Origin: Microcebus murinus
Taxonomy: Eukaryota > Chordata > Mammalia > Primates > Cheirogaleidae
Assembly: GCF_040939455.1 (NCBI RefSeq)
Contig: NC_134111.1
Span: forward strand, 56,686,501 to 56,750,500
Direction of reading: 5' to 3'
Length of the DNA: 64,000 nucleotides
The translations under genes were made by a program, and so were the position numbers. Below are positions 26,590 to 36,566 of the stretch, piece by piece. The notes beneath the pieces were generated by a model that was not told the DNA's origin, did no database searches, and saw nothing but the letters and a program-made list of their open reading frames with translations. Positions within the stretch are counted from its first letter, which is position 1; each line of letters begins with the position of its first letter.

Positions 26590-26720
26590 GGATGCAAAAA
26601 GCCAGAACATGAGTTTTGAAGTCAGATTCTAATTCAAGTCTCACCTCTTCCTTTAATAACTCTCATTCCTCTCTGCACAATAGGAGTAATAATAAAGGCC
26701 TACCAAAATGTTTTGAAGTC
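26590..26720 (-). repeat. MIR SINE fragment, antisense
   Basis: 'GTTTTGAAGTCAGATTCTAATTCAAGTCTCACCTC' then '…ACAATAGGAGTAATAATAAAGGCCTACC' reads as the reverse complement of MIR. Confidence 0.65.
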
Positions 26721-29236
26721 TGAGTCCTTTGAAGGATATAAAACATCACAAATATATAATAATCCAGTGTAATTATTAGTAGTGAGATAATAGTGTTTTC
26801 CTAAGAAAAACCGTGTGGACAATGTGGACAATGACATTTATGAAATTTCCATAGGTAATCTATTGGTTGAGTTGAATACTGGAATGAAAAAACCTATAGG
26901 AAAAGGGTTAGCATACTTAAAATTGCAAGTCACAGTGAAAAATCATAAGTCACCCAATAATCCTATAAATTCATTTCTTTTAATTAAGATGATAGAGAAA
27001 GGTTTCCACTTGGAATGACTTGATTTTTAATATACTATCAAAAGGGCTCTCTGTCTCATAAATGCCCCTACATATAATATATAGAGAGTGAAAATAACTA
27101 TTACATGTAGTTTTTTACAGTATTTTTATTTGAAAATTATAAGTTTTTCTTCCAAAGGAAGAAAAAAATGAACTTCTAATAATAGAATTATTCTTTGGAT
27201 ATTCTCAAATATATCATAAGACTAATTGCCATGTGCAATTAATCAAACAAACAAAAAGGCATGCTAGTGTATCTGTAACCCCTATGCAATATTAATAAGC
27301 CATTATGAAACTGTATTTTTAATCTTAAAAAAACCTTTATGAAACATTCACTCCATTTGTGTTTTACAGCTCTTGAAAACAGAGAGACATATGTAAGACA
27401 TTTTGATAACTATTAATAAAAAAAAAGTGACTTAGAGAATAGTGTTAATCATATGATTGAAGTTGTAAAACGACAACAGTTCCTATTAGGTACCTATTAG
27501 GTTAGGTCTGTGACTAACATACTTCCAGAAGGTGCTGGAAGGATAGATACCAGCTAAAGATTGCCAGCACTTTCCTCCAGTGAAGGGAGTAAGAGTGTGC
27601 TTAGGGGTAGGGAACAGTGACTTTCTCATTTTGCCTTGAATGCTAATGTTTTATTTGAATCTTTGAAATAAGTGTTCATGTGTTATTTGTGTCAAAAATA
27701 AATAAATACAGAGAGGTGAGCCACAGGAAGAGCCATTTATGCCTACCCATATCATCCTGACAGCAACTAGACTTCTGCAGTGGCTATAGATGCTATCTCC
27801 CAAAGACATTAATCAGCACATTCATCAAAATACAAATACCTAGTAAATGTTCTAAAAAGTATCACTTAATTCAATTTTGTTTGGAATGACACGTTTTAAT
27901 AGAGGACACAATGAGTATGCTTGAGTTCAAGCTCTCTGAGATGGCATAACGTGGGGCTTTGGGAGGGTGACTCCCGAAGGATTAATGGAACCAAGGCAGG
28001 AGTGATTTATCCCACTGAGCTGTTCCACTGCTCTAGAAACAATGCTCACTTTTTTATGCCTGTTTTTTTTTTGTTGTTGTTGTTGTTGCTTATTTTTTTA
28101 GTGTTTGACTTGTTTCTGAAAAATGTAGAGAAGACAAAAACATTCAACTGTTTCCTCAGTAAGACAAGGCCAGTGCTCTATAAAAAGTTGGCTGATCCCC
28201 TACCCCCTAATTACCTTACAACACTAAGCCCTGACAGAAGGCCTGTCAGCAGATTTTATTTACAACCCTTAAGGAAAAATCCTCTTGCTGTTTTCACTTC
28301 ATACAGAAGATAAGTTTGCAAAGGAAACATTTGGCAGTACTTCAGATGCTCGCTGTCTGGTGGTGTTGATAATACGATTTTTTTTTATTACAGCAGCATT
28401 TATAATGCTTTATCATTCATGTAGACCAGCACGCCCCAACTGACTATATTTATCAACCAAGCAGACATCATAATTCATGCAATTATGTGAACTGTTTAAT
28501 CTTTTCTCTTACTATAAGTTTAGAACCTAGTTACAGACTGATTTTACGCTGAATTTTATTGTTGAAAGAGGTCATGCTCCACTTGACACACCTACAAAAT
28601 GTCTTTCATTAAGAGGTCAGGTGACCTGAAATATAATTATAGAGAATTTACTAATATTTATCATGTTTTAAAAGGAATGTCAAAGTATCATGCAGATAAC
28701 TAATATGTAGACTAAAAACATGTTTTTCTTTTTTGTTAATAGAGTCAGATTCACATAATGCACAATAGCCCTTAAATAAAAATTCTGTTGTGTAAGAGTC
28801 ACATTTTATTTAAAATGTCTCACAAATAAAAATGCACCCAGAAAGATAAAGCAAGACTACAGTCATTTTTTTTTTTCCCTGTCTAGTAGAAGGAAGAAAT
28901 AAAGGTGGCTTGGTATCTCTAAATTGTGTTATTGAGCATGTAAACAGCATCCCAGAATGATATAGGTTCTAAAGTCATTGCAAAGTCTATCAAAATTGTG
29001 CAACGCAACAGGTGAAAAGTCATCTGTGGAAATATGTATAAAATAAACATGCTGTCCATTGTTTGGACTAACTCCCGTGGGTGAAGCAGCATCTTCCATA
29101 GCACAGATGAGCAGGACAATCAATATATGGTTTAAAATTACACACTTTGGAAACAAGGCTACATCTATTGCCTATTCACAAATGTAATGAAAGAGACCGA
29201 GGAGGGCGCAAATAAAACAAAAATACATTTACTCAC
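26721..29236. other. Unique intronic sequence next to exon A
   Basis: It contains a (TTG)n simple repeat at 28071-28088 after a T run. No named transposon was seen in these 2.5 kb, the longest repeat-poor stretch near exon A. A 75-residue minus-strand open frame at 28929-29156 has no recognisable domain and no splice context that I trust. Confidence 0.45.
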
Positions 29237-29379
29237 TGTGTTAAAATTTGGAAAGAGCCCAACAGCAGAACTATTGTCCACTGGAAAAGACATAAATGGT
29301 TTGATATCCAGTGAAGGCTGCATCATCAGGGTAGGTGTGCGCACAAGAGCAGGAAGGGTAGTAGTGTGGCATGTACTGC
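29237..29379 (-). CDS. ZNF385B: ZNF385B internal coding exon A (linker upstream of a zinc finger)
   Basis: The exon is 143 nt: two bases completing a split Gly codon, then 47 full codons. On the minus strand the acceptor is TTCTTGGCAG (AG at 29381-29380), preceded by a T-rich stretch. The donor is GTGAGT (29236-29231), right after AAC ACA. The peptide reads STCHTTTLPALVRTPTLMM, then QPSLDIKPFMSFPVD, then NSSAVGLFPNFNT. There is no zinc ligand pattern; this is the Thr/Pro/Met-rich linker that in ZNF385 proteins precedes the MDPxQKAV segment. That segment is the start of exon B, and the phase-0 junction joins the two in frame. In the wrong frame the same DNA carries an 84-residue open frame, which is a shadow. 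Confidence 0.94.
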
Positions 29380-29399
29380 CTGCCAAGAACAAAACAAAA

Positions 29400-29730
29400 A
29401 GGAATTCAATCTCTTGCTCACATCCATCTCCCTCCCAAACCTACAGTGCAAAAGCAAGACCGCTGAGCTGCAACCTGCGAGCAAGAGAGTTATGCTGGAA
29501 GTAAGCAAATGGCACAAGAGTAGTAAATACAATTGAAAAGGATCTTCCTCCTCATTGTCCAAGACAGTGATGCAGAACACTTCCCTATGGCAAGGGACAA
29601 GGGCTGCTCAGACCCAGCCGAGACACCCAGTGCACAGATCCTGCTGGCAGGTAGGGCAGGCAGAATGACAATGTCCTGTTGTCCAACCCGTTGTCTCTGA
29701 CTAGCCAAAAATGCAGGAGAGAAGAGGGGA
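29400..29730 (-). promoter_or_regulatory. Repeat-free, GC-richer block abutting exon A
   Basis: The sequence just 5' of exon A in the transcript direction is unique, with higher GC than the flanking intron. It could be an intronic splicing or regulatory element, or the site of an alternative first exon. No TATA box or clear donor was seen, so this remains a candidate only. Confidence 0.25.
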
Positions 29731-30292
29731 GGGGCCTCTTGAAGCCAGATGCTCTTTACTATTCAGAGTTACTGAATGGCTAGTAGGCATGTTTTATGCA
29801 AATCAGAGATAATTATAGGGTTTTTACAAAAGGAAAAATACTTAAACTCATAGTTACTGTCTGCTCTCAAGAAAGTTATGACTCAACTTATTCTCTTAAA
29901 AAAAAAACAAACTGAAAGTTGCTCTAATTTTGAGGGAAATAGGTAGTCTAGACATTAGAGAGTTAGAGAATGTAAAAGGGTTTATTATGGTCTGGCTTGC
30001 GGATAGGGTAGTAGTTGGGACAGGGAGTAGTTGGGACAGGAATTCAAATTTTTGTCTCCAACTTTTATTTCTAAGGAGTTTTGTATTATTTTAGCAACTA
30101 TCCCTTTTAACAGTTATATTAGCTGTTACCTTTTCAAATATCTTGCTAAATGCATGAGTAGGGGATTGATAACACTCCTCTCCAGTAACAAGCATTCTTT
30201 AGCCTGTAGCTTCCATGTAGTGCAGATAAGTAATTGCTGGTGCAGGTGGCTCTCTGGGAGATAGGCTCTGGCATGCCTTTTTTTTTTTTTTT

Positions 30293-30955
30293 AATATAAC
30301 TGCTTTATTGAGATATAATTCACATACCAGACAAGTTACCTACTTCAAGTGTACAATTCAATGGTTTTTAGCATATGCACAGAGTTGTACAGCCATCCCT
30401 ACAATCAATTCTAGAACATTTTCATGACCTCTAAGAGAAACCCCATATCTTTTTGGCATCACTCTCCATTTTCACCCAACATCCCTAGCTCTCGGCAACC
30501 ACTAATCAGTTTTCCATCTCTATAGATTTGTCTATTCTAAACATTTCACTTAAATGAAATCATACAATCTGTAGTCTTTTGTGACTGGCTTCTTTTATTT
30601 GACAATATTTTCAAGGTTTATTCATGTTGTAGCATGTATCAAAATTTCATTCTTTTTAAGGCTGAATAATACTCTACGGTAGAAATGTCCCACATTTTAC
30701 TTATATATTCATCAGCTGATGGGCATATGAATTGTTTGCACTTTTTTGTCTATTATGAGTGATGCTACTATGAATATTTGTTTACAAGTTTTCATGTAGA
30801 CATATATGTTTTCAGTTCTCTTGGGTATATATGTAGGAGTGGAATTTTGGGAATTACTGGGTCATTTGGTAACTGCCAGACTGTTTTCCAAAGGGTCTGA
30901 AATGTTTTACATTACCACCATCAGTGTATGAGGATTCCAGTTTCGCTGGTTTGTC
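30293..30955 (-). repeat. Old L1 (L1M-type) 3' fragment, antisense
   Basis: A T run at 30278-30292 is followed by 'ACTGCTTTATTGAGATATAATTCACATACC', 'GTACAATTCAATGGTTTTTAG', 'TTCTTTTTAAGGCTGAATAATACTC' and 'TGCCAGACTGTTTTCCAAAGGG', in the order of an antisense L1 3' UTR and ORF2 end. It is diverged and non-coding. Confidence 0.88.
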
Positions 30956-31224
30956 TACATAGGATCTCATAATAATTATATACCCCAAATCTCCTACTGA
31001 CTTCAAGGAGAAATGAAAAGTATGAGAAAATGCTCCAACTATTAAAATCTCCACCAGTCTCTTACACAGTGTCCCAGAATCATTAAAATTTCTATTTCAA
31101 TGATACTTTTTTTGGTAATGAATTTCCTTAATAAACCCTGCATCATATTTCAAATCATTCCAGAACATTATTGGCAACAGTGTTTAATGGACTGTCATAC
31201 TTCATTTACATTGATCCTATAAAC

Positions 31225-31245
31225 AGAAAAAAAAAAAAAAAAAGG
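31225..31245 (+). repeat. A-rich homopolymer run
   Basis: A long A run after ATAAACAG, without a SINE or L1 body directly upstream that I can recognise. Confidence 0.6.
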
Positions 31246-31699
31246 AAAGGGTGCCTGAAGCATTTCTCTGTAATGGCAAATTGTCAGGTCAGCCCCATCC
31301 ATTAGGGAATATAGAGTAGGATTCAACAGGGAATCAGCCAAAAGTATAGATTAAGCAGTAATGCTTTTCTCTGATGTCCAAGGAAATACTCTGATCTCAG
31401 CCTATCATTCACACAACCACCCTGTATTTAATTACAACTTAGTCTTCTAATTAGTAATATTACATTGCTAACTTCAGTGCTTGTAGATCCAAGATGACGT
31501 ATTATAGCAACATGTCAAATGTTGTAGAGGCACTTATTAAAATACTTATTTTAAAAGCTTTGCTTTAAATTCTTAGCTAAATTAAAAAAAGAGATATTTC
31601 TTATAATAGAGCAATGACCTTTTATAATTTATTATCATTTTAAAAAATACTAAGTATAAAAAGTAAGTATACAGAATCATTCTACTTAAAGCTGCACCA

Positions 31700-32060
31700 T
31701 GAACAAATTTGTAATTATTTTGCCATTGTGGATCTCCCAAAGGGAAGCAAAGTTCTTTCTCTAAGCCCACAATGGTGGCTCTGATAACACTGTGTAATAC
31801 ATGGCCCCCCAAGGGCCTGGTGAGAGTCACTTTGTACTAACAAACTCAAATCAAATAGAATGCTACAGGGAACTTCACAAACAGATTGCTCCATCAACAA
31901 AGGTCGGAATGCACAATGATCTCCCTGACCCAATCAAATCTCTATGCTAATAAACACAAGGCTTGAGAACTACTTAGCTGCCACCATTCATTAGCATAAA
32001 AAACTGAGCAGCTGTTTACCATTTCATTAGCATTTTAATGACAGACAATTTGCCACGTTA
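31700..32060. promoter_or_regulatory. Candidate enhancer with SOX-type and POU-type motifs
   Basis: It is repeat-free. CCATTGTGG (31723-31731) and CCACAATGG (31767-31775) are perfect inverted copies carrying the SOX core ACAATGG. ATGCTAAT occurs at 31944-31951 (plus) and at 31990-31997 and 32026-32033 (minus). The block lies about 2.3-2.7 kb 5' of exon A in the transcript direction. Enhancer function is an inference from motif density. Confidence 0.35.
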
Positions 32061-32319
32061 AACACAGATTGTTTTAAAGTACTGGTAGATCTTCTGAATA
32101 AATATAAACTATGCTTTTATCAATCCTTCACCTCAACCTTGCTGTTTTCACTTTTAAAACCTGCTTTTTAATACTTCTTTACCAAGACTGATTGCTTCAA
32201 AGGAAGTTTTTTTTTTCAAATGGGAAATAAATAGGAATAAAGTGCATTTTTCTTTTTTTTTTTTTTGGTGCAGGTTATTTCATGCTTTGATCCTCTGTCA
32301 TCTTATTCTAGATTTTGTT

Positions 32320-32337
32320 GCTGCTGCTGCTGCTGCT
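32320..32337 (+). repeat. (GCT)6 simple repeat
   Basis: Six perfect GCT units, in an intron and not in a reading frame. Confidence 0.85.
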
Positions 32338-32715
32338 AAGAAGCCTTTCTCCTCACCTCCGGGTACACAAAAGTCAGTGTGAGTTACAAGCAGAAATTTG
32401 GCCAAAATGTATTGCACCTGTAAGAACATGCTTGATTTCTCTAAAAGTCAAGGACTTGATGAGAAAAAAAAAGTTGAAAATATAATGAGCAGACATTTCA
32501 ATTCAAAGGGTGAATATAGACCTTACATGGCTGTTCTCATGGGACAGGACCAGCCTTTGACTCTTTTGTATGAACTATTTGGCAATATTATATAAGATAC
32601 CTCCTATTTGTAGCTCTGTTTCAGAGCATAGGATATAATCTGGTGTATATCAGAATGAATAAAGTCATAATAGGGTTCCATATTATTTGATAATAAGGCT
32701 TTTCATATCACTGAA

Positions 32716-32735
32716 TGTGTGTGTGTATGTAGATA

Positions 32736-32766
<31 letters not shown>

Positions 32767-32767
32767 G
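32716..32767 (+). repeat. (TG)n(TA)n microsatellite with T tail
   Basis: A TGTGTG run passes through GTATGTAGA into about eleven AT units and ends in a T10 run. It is probably polymorphic. Confidence 0.9.
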
Positions 32768-33739
32768 GCCAAACTTCCTGTACTAAAATGAAATACACAC
32801 ATATAATAAGCATACCATAAAGCTCTAACCGTCACCACTCTCACCATGGAAATCCTATATCAATATACTTTCCTGTAAGAATGCAGCTAACTCTCTTCCA
32901 TAAATTTCATTTTGATGGTCAAATACAAGTTGTATTCATCTATAAATATGAAACCAACAATATATGAAAGACAACTCCCCACTGTCATCATAAGAAAACT
33001 ATTATTTCAGCCAACTGCCTCTGTAACATAATAAGTGCCTTACTATGTTAGTGGATTATGCTATAACACATCACAATAAAACCTCACTGAGGACAGGTGA
33101 AATTCTTGCCTCTGTCTTTGACCTTCAGAAATATGACCTTGAAGGCCCATTTAGGTTACAGCTTTGAGGCTTCCCAGTGACTCTTCTTTGCATACTGTAC
33201 TATACATACCATAACAGAAACAAAACACCTCATTCTTCAAAAGGAAAATACACTAGAGTCACGAAATATGCATGAAAAAGCATTTGCAGAATGAGATCAA
33301 ATCTATGTCTATTCTATAACCTGCAAAAGTAGTTTATTCTTATGCTGCTATTATGTATGCCCACCTCAGTGAGTACTGAAATAAAAAACATATCATAAAA
33401 ACCTATTAGGGGAGGCAATGTTAATTATAGAACTCCCAAAGATTTCTATAAAGAAATTAAAATGAGTGGCATTTCAGATTTTCTGCCAAACTCAGTTTTC
33501 TCTTCTTACTGCTTTCCAAGCTTTGTGGGCCCTTGTACTGTGTATCTTTTTCTCTTACCAGGATAATTACCAAGCATCTCCTCCATTTCTCTTCTCAGCA
33601 TTGCCATTCTTCCAGCACTATGCTATATGAGAAAAATAATTTACCAAGAGACCATTAAGTGTGGGCACTAGGAAGTGGTTATGTGAATAGAGGATGTGAC
33701 TGATAAAGAGTTTTGCTTCTGAAAAGGTTACACAATAAT

Positions 33740-34055
33740 AATAACAACAAAGATAACATTTTTATAGCCTACTGTGTACCAGGAACCACCCTAAGCATAT
33801 TACATATGTGTGTACACATGTATACTACTCATGTATAACTATCCCCATATTTGTATATATGCTCATTTAATCCCCACAATAATCCAATAAATAAGGTACT
33901 ATTAATAGACCCATTTTACAGATGAGAAACAGAGGCACAGAGATATTAAGCCCAACTTCATACAGTTTACATTATGGAGAAGCCAGTATTAAAACCCAGG
34001 CAATTTGACTTTTGAATTGTGCTTTTTCCTCCTATGCTATGGTCACCAAATTATA
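33740..34055 (+). repeat. MIR SINE with internal insertion
   Basis: 'TTTTTATAGCCTACTGTGTACCAGGAACC', 'CCATTTTACAGATGAGAAACAGAGGCACAGAG' and 'TTAAAACCCAGGCAATTTGAC' follow MIR. An extra TG/TA-rich segment at about 33806-33860 interrupts the body. Confidence 0.85.
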
Positions 34056-34309
34056 TAGCTGAAAATATTCCAGTTATATAGACACATTCTTTAGCTGTAT
34101 GTAGAAGCATTTCACCTTCAAACTAAAAGATTTAAAATGTTGGGCCTCCAAACAGGTAAGTTTATAGTTGAGAGTTAGTTAAAACTTTTATTTGACCTTA
34201 GTGTGGTGTATGATACTAAATAACTAAAATATATAATAAAAACTTTTAATGTTCTATAAGACCTGCTTCTAGAATATATATGTCTAATAATAATCTTCCC
34301 CAAATAGCA

Positions 34310-34424
34310 GTATTATTTAATTCAATAAATACTTATGAGGGACCAACAAGGCACAGTGCTGGCAGCTATAGGGATTATAAACTGAGTCAGATAGAATTTA
34401 TTTTACTTTTAAGAGAAGATAAAA
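34310..34424 (+). repeat. Old interspersed repeat, family not named
   Basis: 'TTAATTCAATAAATACTTATGAGGG' and 'GGCACAGTGCTGGCAGCTATAGGG' match the same ancient family as 25340. It sits directly before the next MIR. Confidence 0.55.
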
Positions 34425-34660
34425 TAATAACAACTACCATATAATGGAATTTTACTACATGCCAGGTGTTGCACTAAATGGTTTGTGTCCCTTATTTCAT
34501 TAAATTGTAATACAACTCTATGAGGTTTGCGTTATTAGTATCCCCATTTTACAGATGAGAAAGGTGAGGTTTAGAGAGATTAAGATCACTCTGTATGTGG
34601 TAGGGCCTGAGTCCAAACTTATGTGTGTCTGACTTTAAAACCCATGCCATCATTCCCTAA
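34425..34660 (+). repeat. MIR SINE
   Basis: 'TTTTACTACATGCCAGGTGTTGCAC', 'ATCCCCATTTTACAGATGAG' and 'CTTTAAAACCCATGCCATC' follow the MIR order. Confidence 0.88.
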
Positions 34661-34934
34661 AGCAGGTTATATGTAAACTTGTTACATGAAAAAGATTCTG
34701 TCATCAAATACATTTAGAAAATGTTGTCTTCCACAAAGCTTAAAGTAGTTCTTTTTAACAACGTCTCAGAAATTTTAATATGCTATCGGGACTGTGAACA
34801 TCTGAGTAGATAAATTTATTCCCTTAATTTTTTGAGAATAGAATCAAGGCTATTTTTTTTTCCACAGAGCTTCTGGGATGATCATGGCATTGTAGCTTGT
34901 TCTTCAGGCTACACTGTTCTATTATAGATACAGT

Positions 34935-35110
34935 TAAAGCACTAAATCAAGAATCAAATAGCTGAAAACTCCTAGGTCCACCACTTTCTTCTGCAACTTT
35001 GGACAAATCATAGGACTGGTAGGAGAAATAATTGAGATTTTTCTGTGCAAAGTGCCTAACCCTATGCTTGACACATAGCCGGTGTTGTATAAGCTTCAGT
35101 TACTCTGGTA
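34935..35110 (-). repeat. MIR SINE, antisense
   Basis: 'CCTAGGTCCACCACTTTCTTCTGCAACTTTGGACAAATCA' and 'GTGCCTAACCCTATGCTTGACACATAGCCGG' are antisense MIR. Confidence 0.7.
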
Positions 35111-35169
35111 ACTAACCACTACTACTCATCTGACACTATGACATATCCCAGGAGAGCACAGTTAAATTC

Positions 35170-35390
35170 ATTAATACTCATCAAAAAGGGTAGGGGTCAT
35201 ATATTATCAACAAAATGCTAAGGAGGTTCAAGAGAGAAAGAAATCACATCTGATTAGGAAGTGGGTTCATAAATGTTTCCATAGATGGGATATCTCTTAA
35301 GATAAATCTTGAGGAAAGGCTTGTGTTTTGGGAAGTGGATATAGGAGAATGGTAGAGGGAACTGCATAAACAAAAAATCATAGATAAAAT
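35170..35390 (+). repeat. Old interspersed repeat fragment, family not named
   Basis: 'CTCTTAAGATAAATCTTGAGGAAAGG' and 'GAATGGTAGAGGGAACTGCATAAAC' resemble the middle of the family seen at 25340 and 52030. Confidence 0.4.
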
Positions 35391-35564
35391 GAAATGTACA
35401 ATTAAAAAAATTTTTAGGTTATAAATGTATTCTTAGGGTTTCTGGATTAGAATATAAAACAGTAAAGAGAAAAAATAGGACTTTTGTGATCTTGAAGTAA
35501 AGATTTCTTAAATGGGAAACAAAAGGTGCTAATCATAAAATTTAAAAATTGTTGAATACACTCT

Positions 35565-36566
35565 ATTAAGACTATGAACATAGGAATAAGACACCATCAA
35601 AGGAGTGAAAAGGCAATTCAAATACTGAGAAAAGATATTCACAATATATGTAGTTTGACAAAGGAACTGAATCTACAATAAAGAGCTATAGATCAATAAA
35701 AAAAAGACAATACTAGATAAATAGGCAAAAGAATTGAATGGACACTTCATCAAAGTGTATATTAAAATGGCCAATAAACATACAAAAAGGTGCTCAAACT
35801 CATTAGTCATTAAGCGTATGGCAATTATAACCACAATGAGATATTATGACATACCCACAAGAATGGTTCTATACAGTGAAGAAAGACAAAGATTATTAAA
35901 TGTTGACAAGGATATGGAGCAACTAGAACTCTATACTGGAGTGTAAATTTTATAGCAGCTTTGAAGACGATTGGTAATATCTCTTTAAGCTGAATATATA
36001 CATACCCTATGACCCAGCAATTTCACTTCTAGGTATATACCTAACAGAAATGGTATGTACTGCTGATAGCTGATAGAATGCTGATAGCAATACTATTTAT
36101 TATAGCCCCAAACTGTAAATAAGCCGATTAACCCACCAATAGGAGAAAGAATAACTAATTTTGTTATGTTCACACAATAAAACATTCACACAATGGAATA
36201 TGGCAAGGAGAGCAAATGATATATAATTACACACAACAAATAGACCTTGAAAACATAATGTTGAGTAAAAGAACTAAAATAAAGGAGCATTTGCTGTATA
36301 ATACCCTTTATATAAAGTACAATACTAGGCAAAGTTATTTATGCTGTTTGTTAAGATAGTGGCTGTCCTTGTAGAAAGGGTGGGATAGGATGGCGGGGTG
36401 GAATGACTGAACCAGAGCATGCAAGGATCTTCTAGGGTGCTGGAAATGTCATTTCCTTGATCTGGGGGACAGTTACACAGACATGTTAAATTGTGTACAT
36501 TTATCCAACTGTATACTCATGTGCACTTTTCTGTATGTTATACATTAACAGAAAAATTTAAAAATG
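35565..36566 (+). repeat. Old L1 (L1M-type) 3' fragment
   Basis: A plus-strand L1 ORF2 end and 3' UTR: 'GAAAAGATATTCACAATATATG', 'CAATGAGATATTATGACATACCCAC', 'ATGACCCAGCAATTTCACTTCTAGGTATATACC', and a 3' UTR ending 'TGTATGTTATACATTAAC'. Reading frames are broken. A local (GCTGATAG) triplication lies at 36064-36088. Confidence 0.88.

Larger units (their letters stand above)
6538..29236 (-). other. ZNF385B: ZNF385B intron between exons A and B
   Basis: The intron is 22,699 bp, bounded by GTGAGT (donor side, 29236) and …CTCTTCAG (acceptor side, 6538), a standard GT-AG intron. It contains a tRNA-half retrocopy, MIRs, one short L1 tail, an L2 tail, an MST LTR, and long unique stretches. I saw no further ZNF385B coding exon or any other gene in it on either strand. 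Confidence 0.85.

Noticed and set aside
28929..29156. Two overlapping minus-strand open frames just downstream of exon A
   Set aside because: They are intronic by the donor at 29236, show no recognised domain, and no splice sites give a coherent exon.
29326..29580. 84-residue minus-strand open frame overlapping exon A
   Set aside because: It is in a different frame from the recognised ZNF385B exon and crosses its acceptor site.
32398..32595. 65-residue plus-strand open frame with several charged residues
   Set aside because: No recognisable domain, no splice or promoter context, and within chance length for AT-rich intron.
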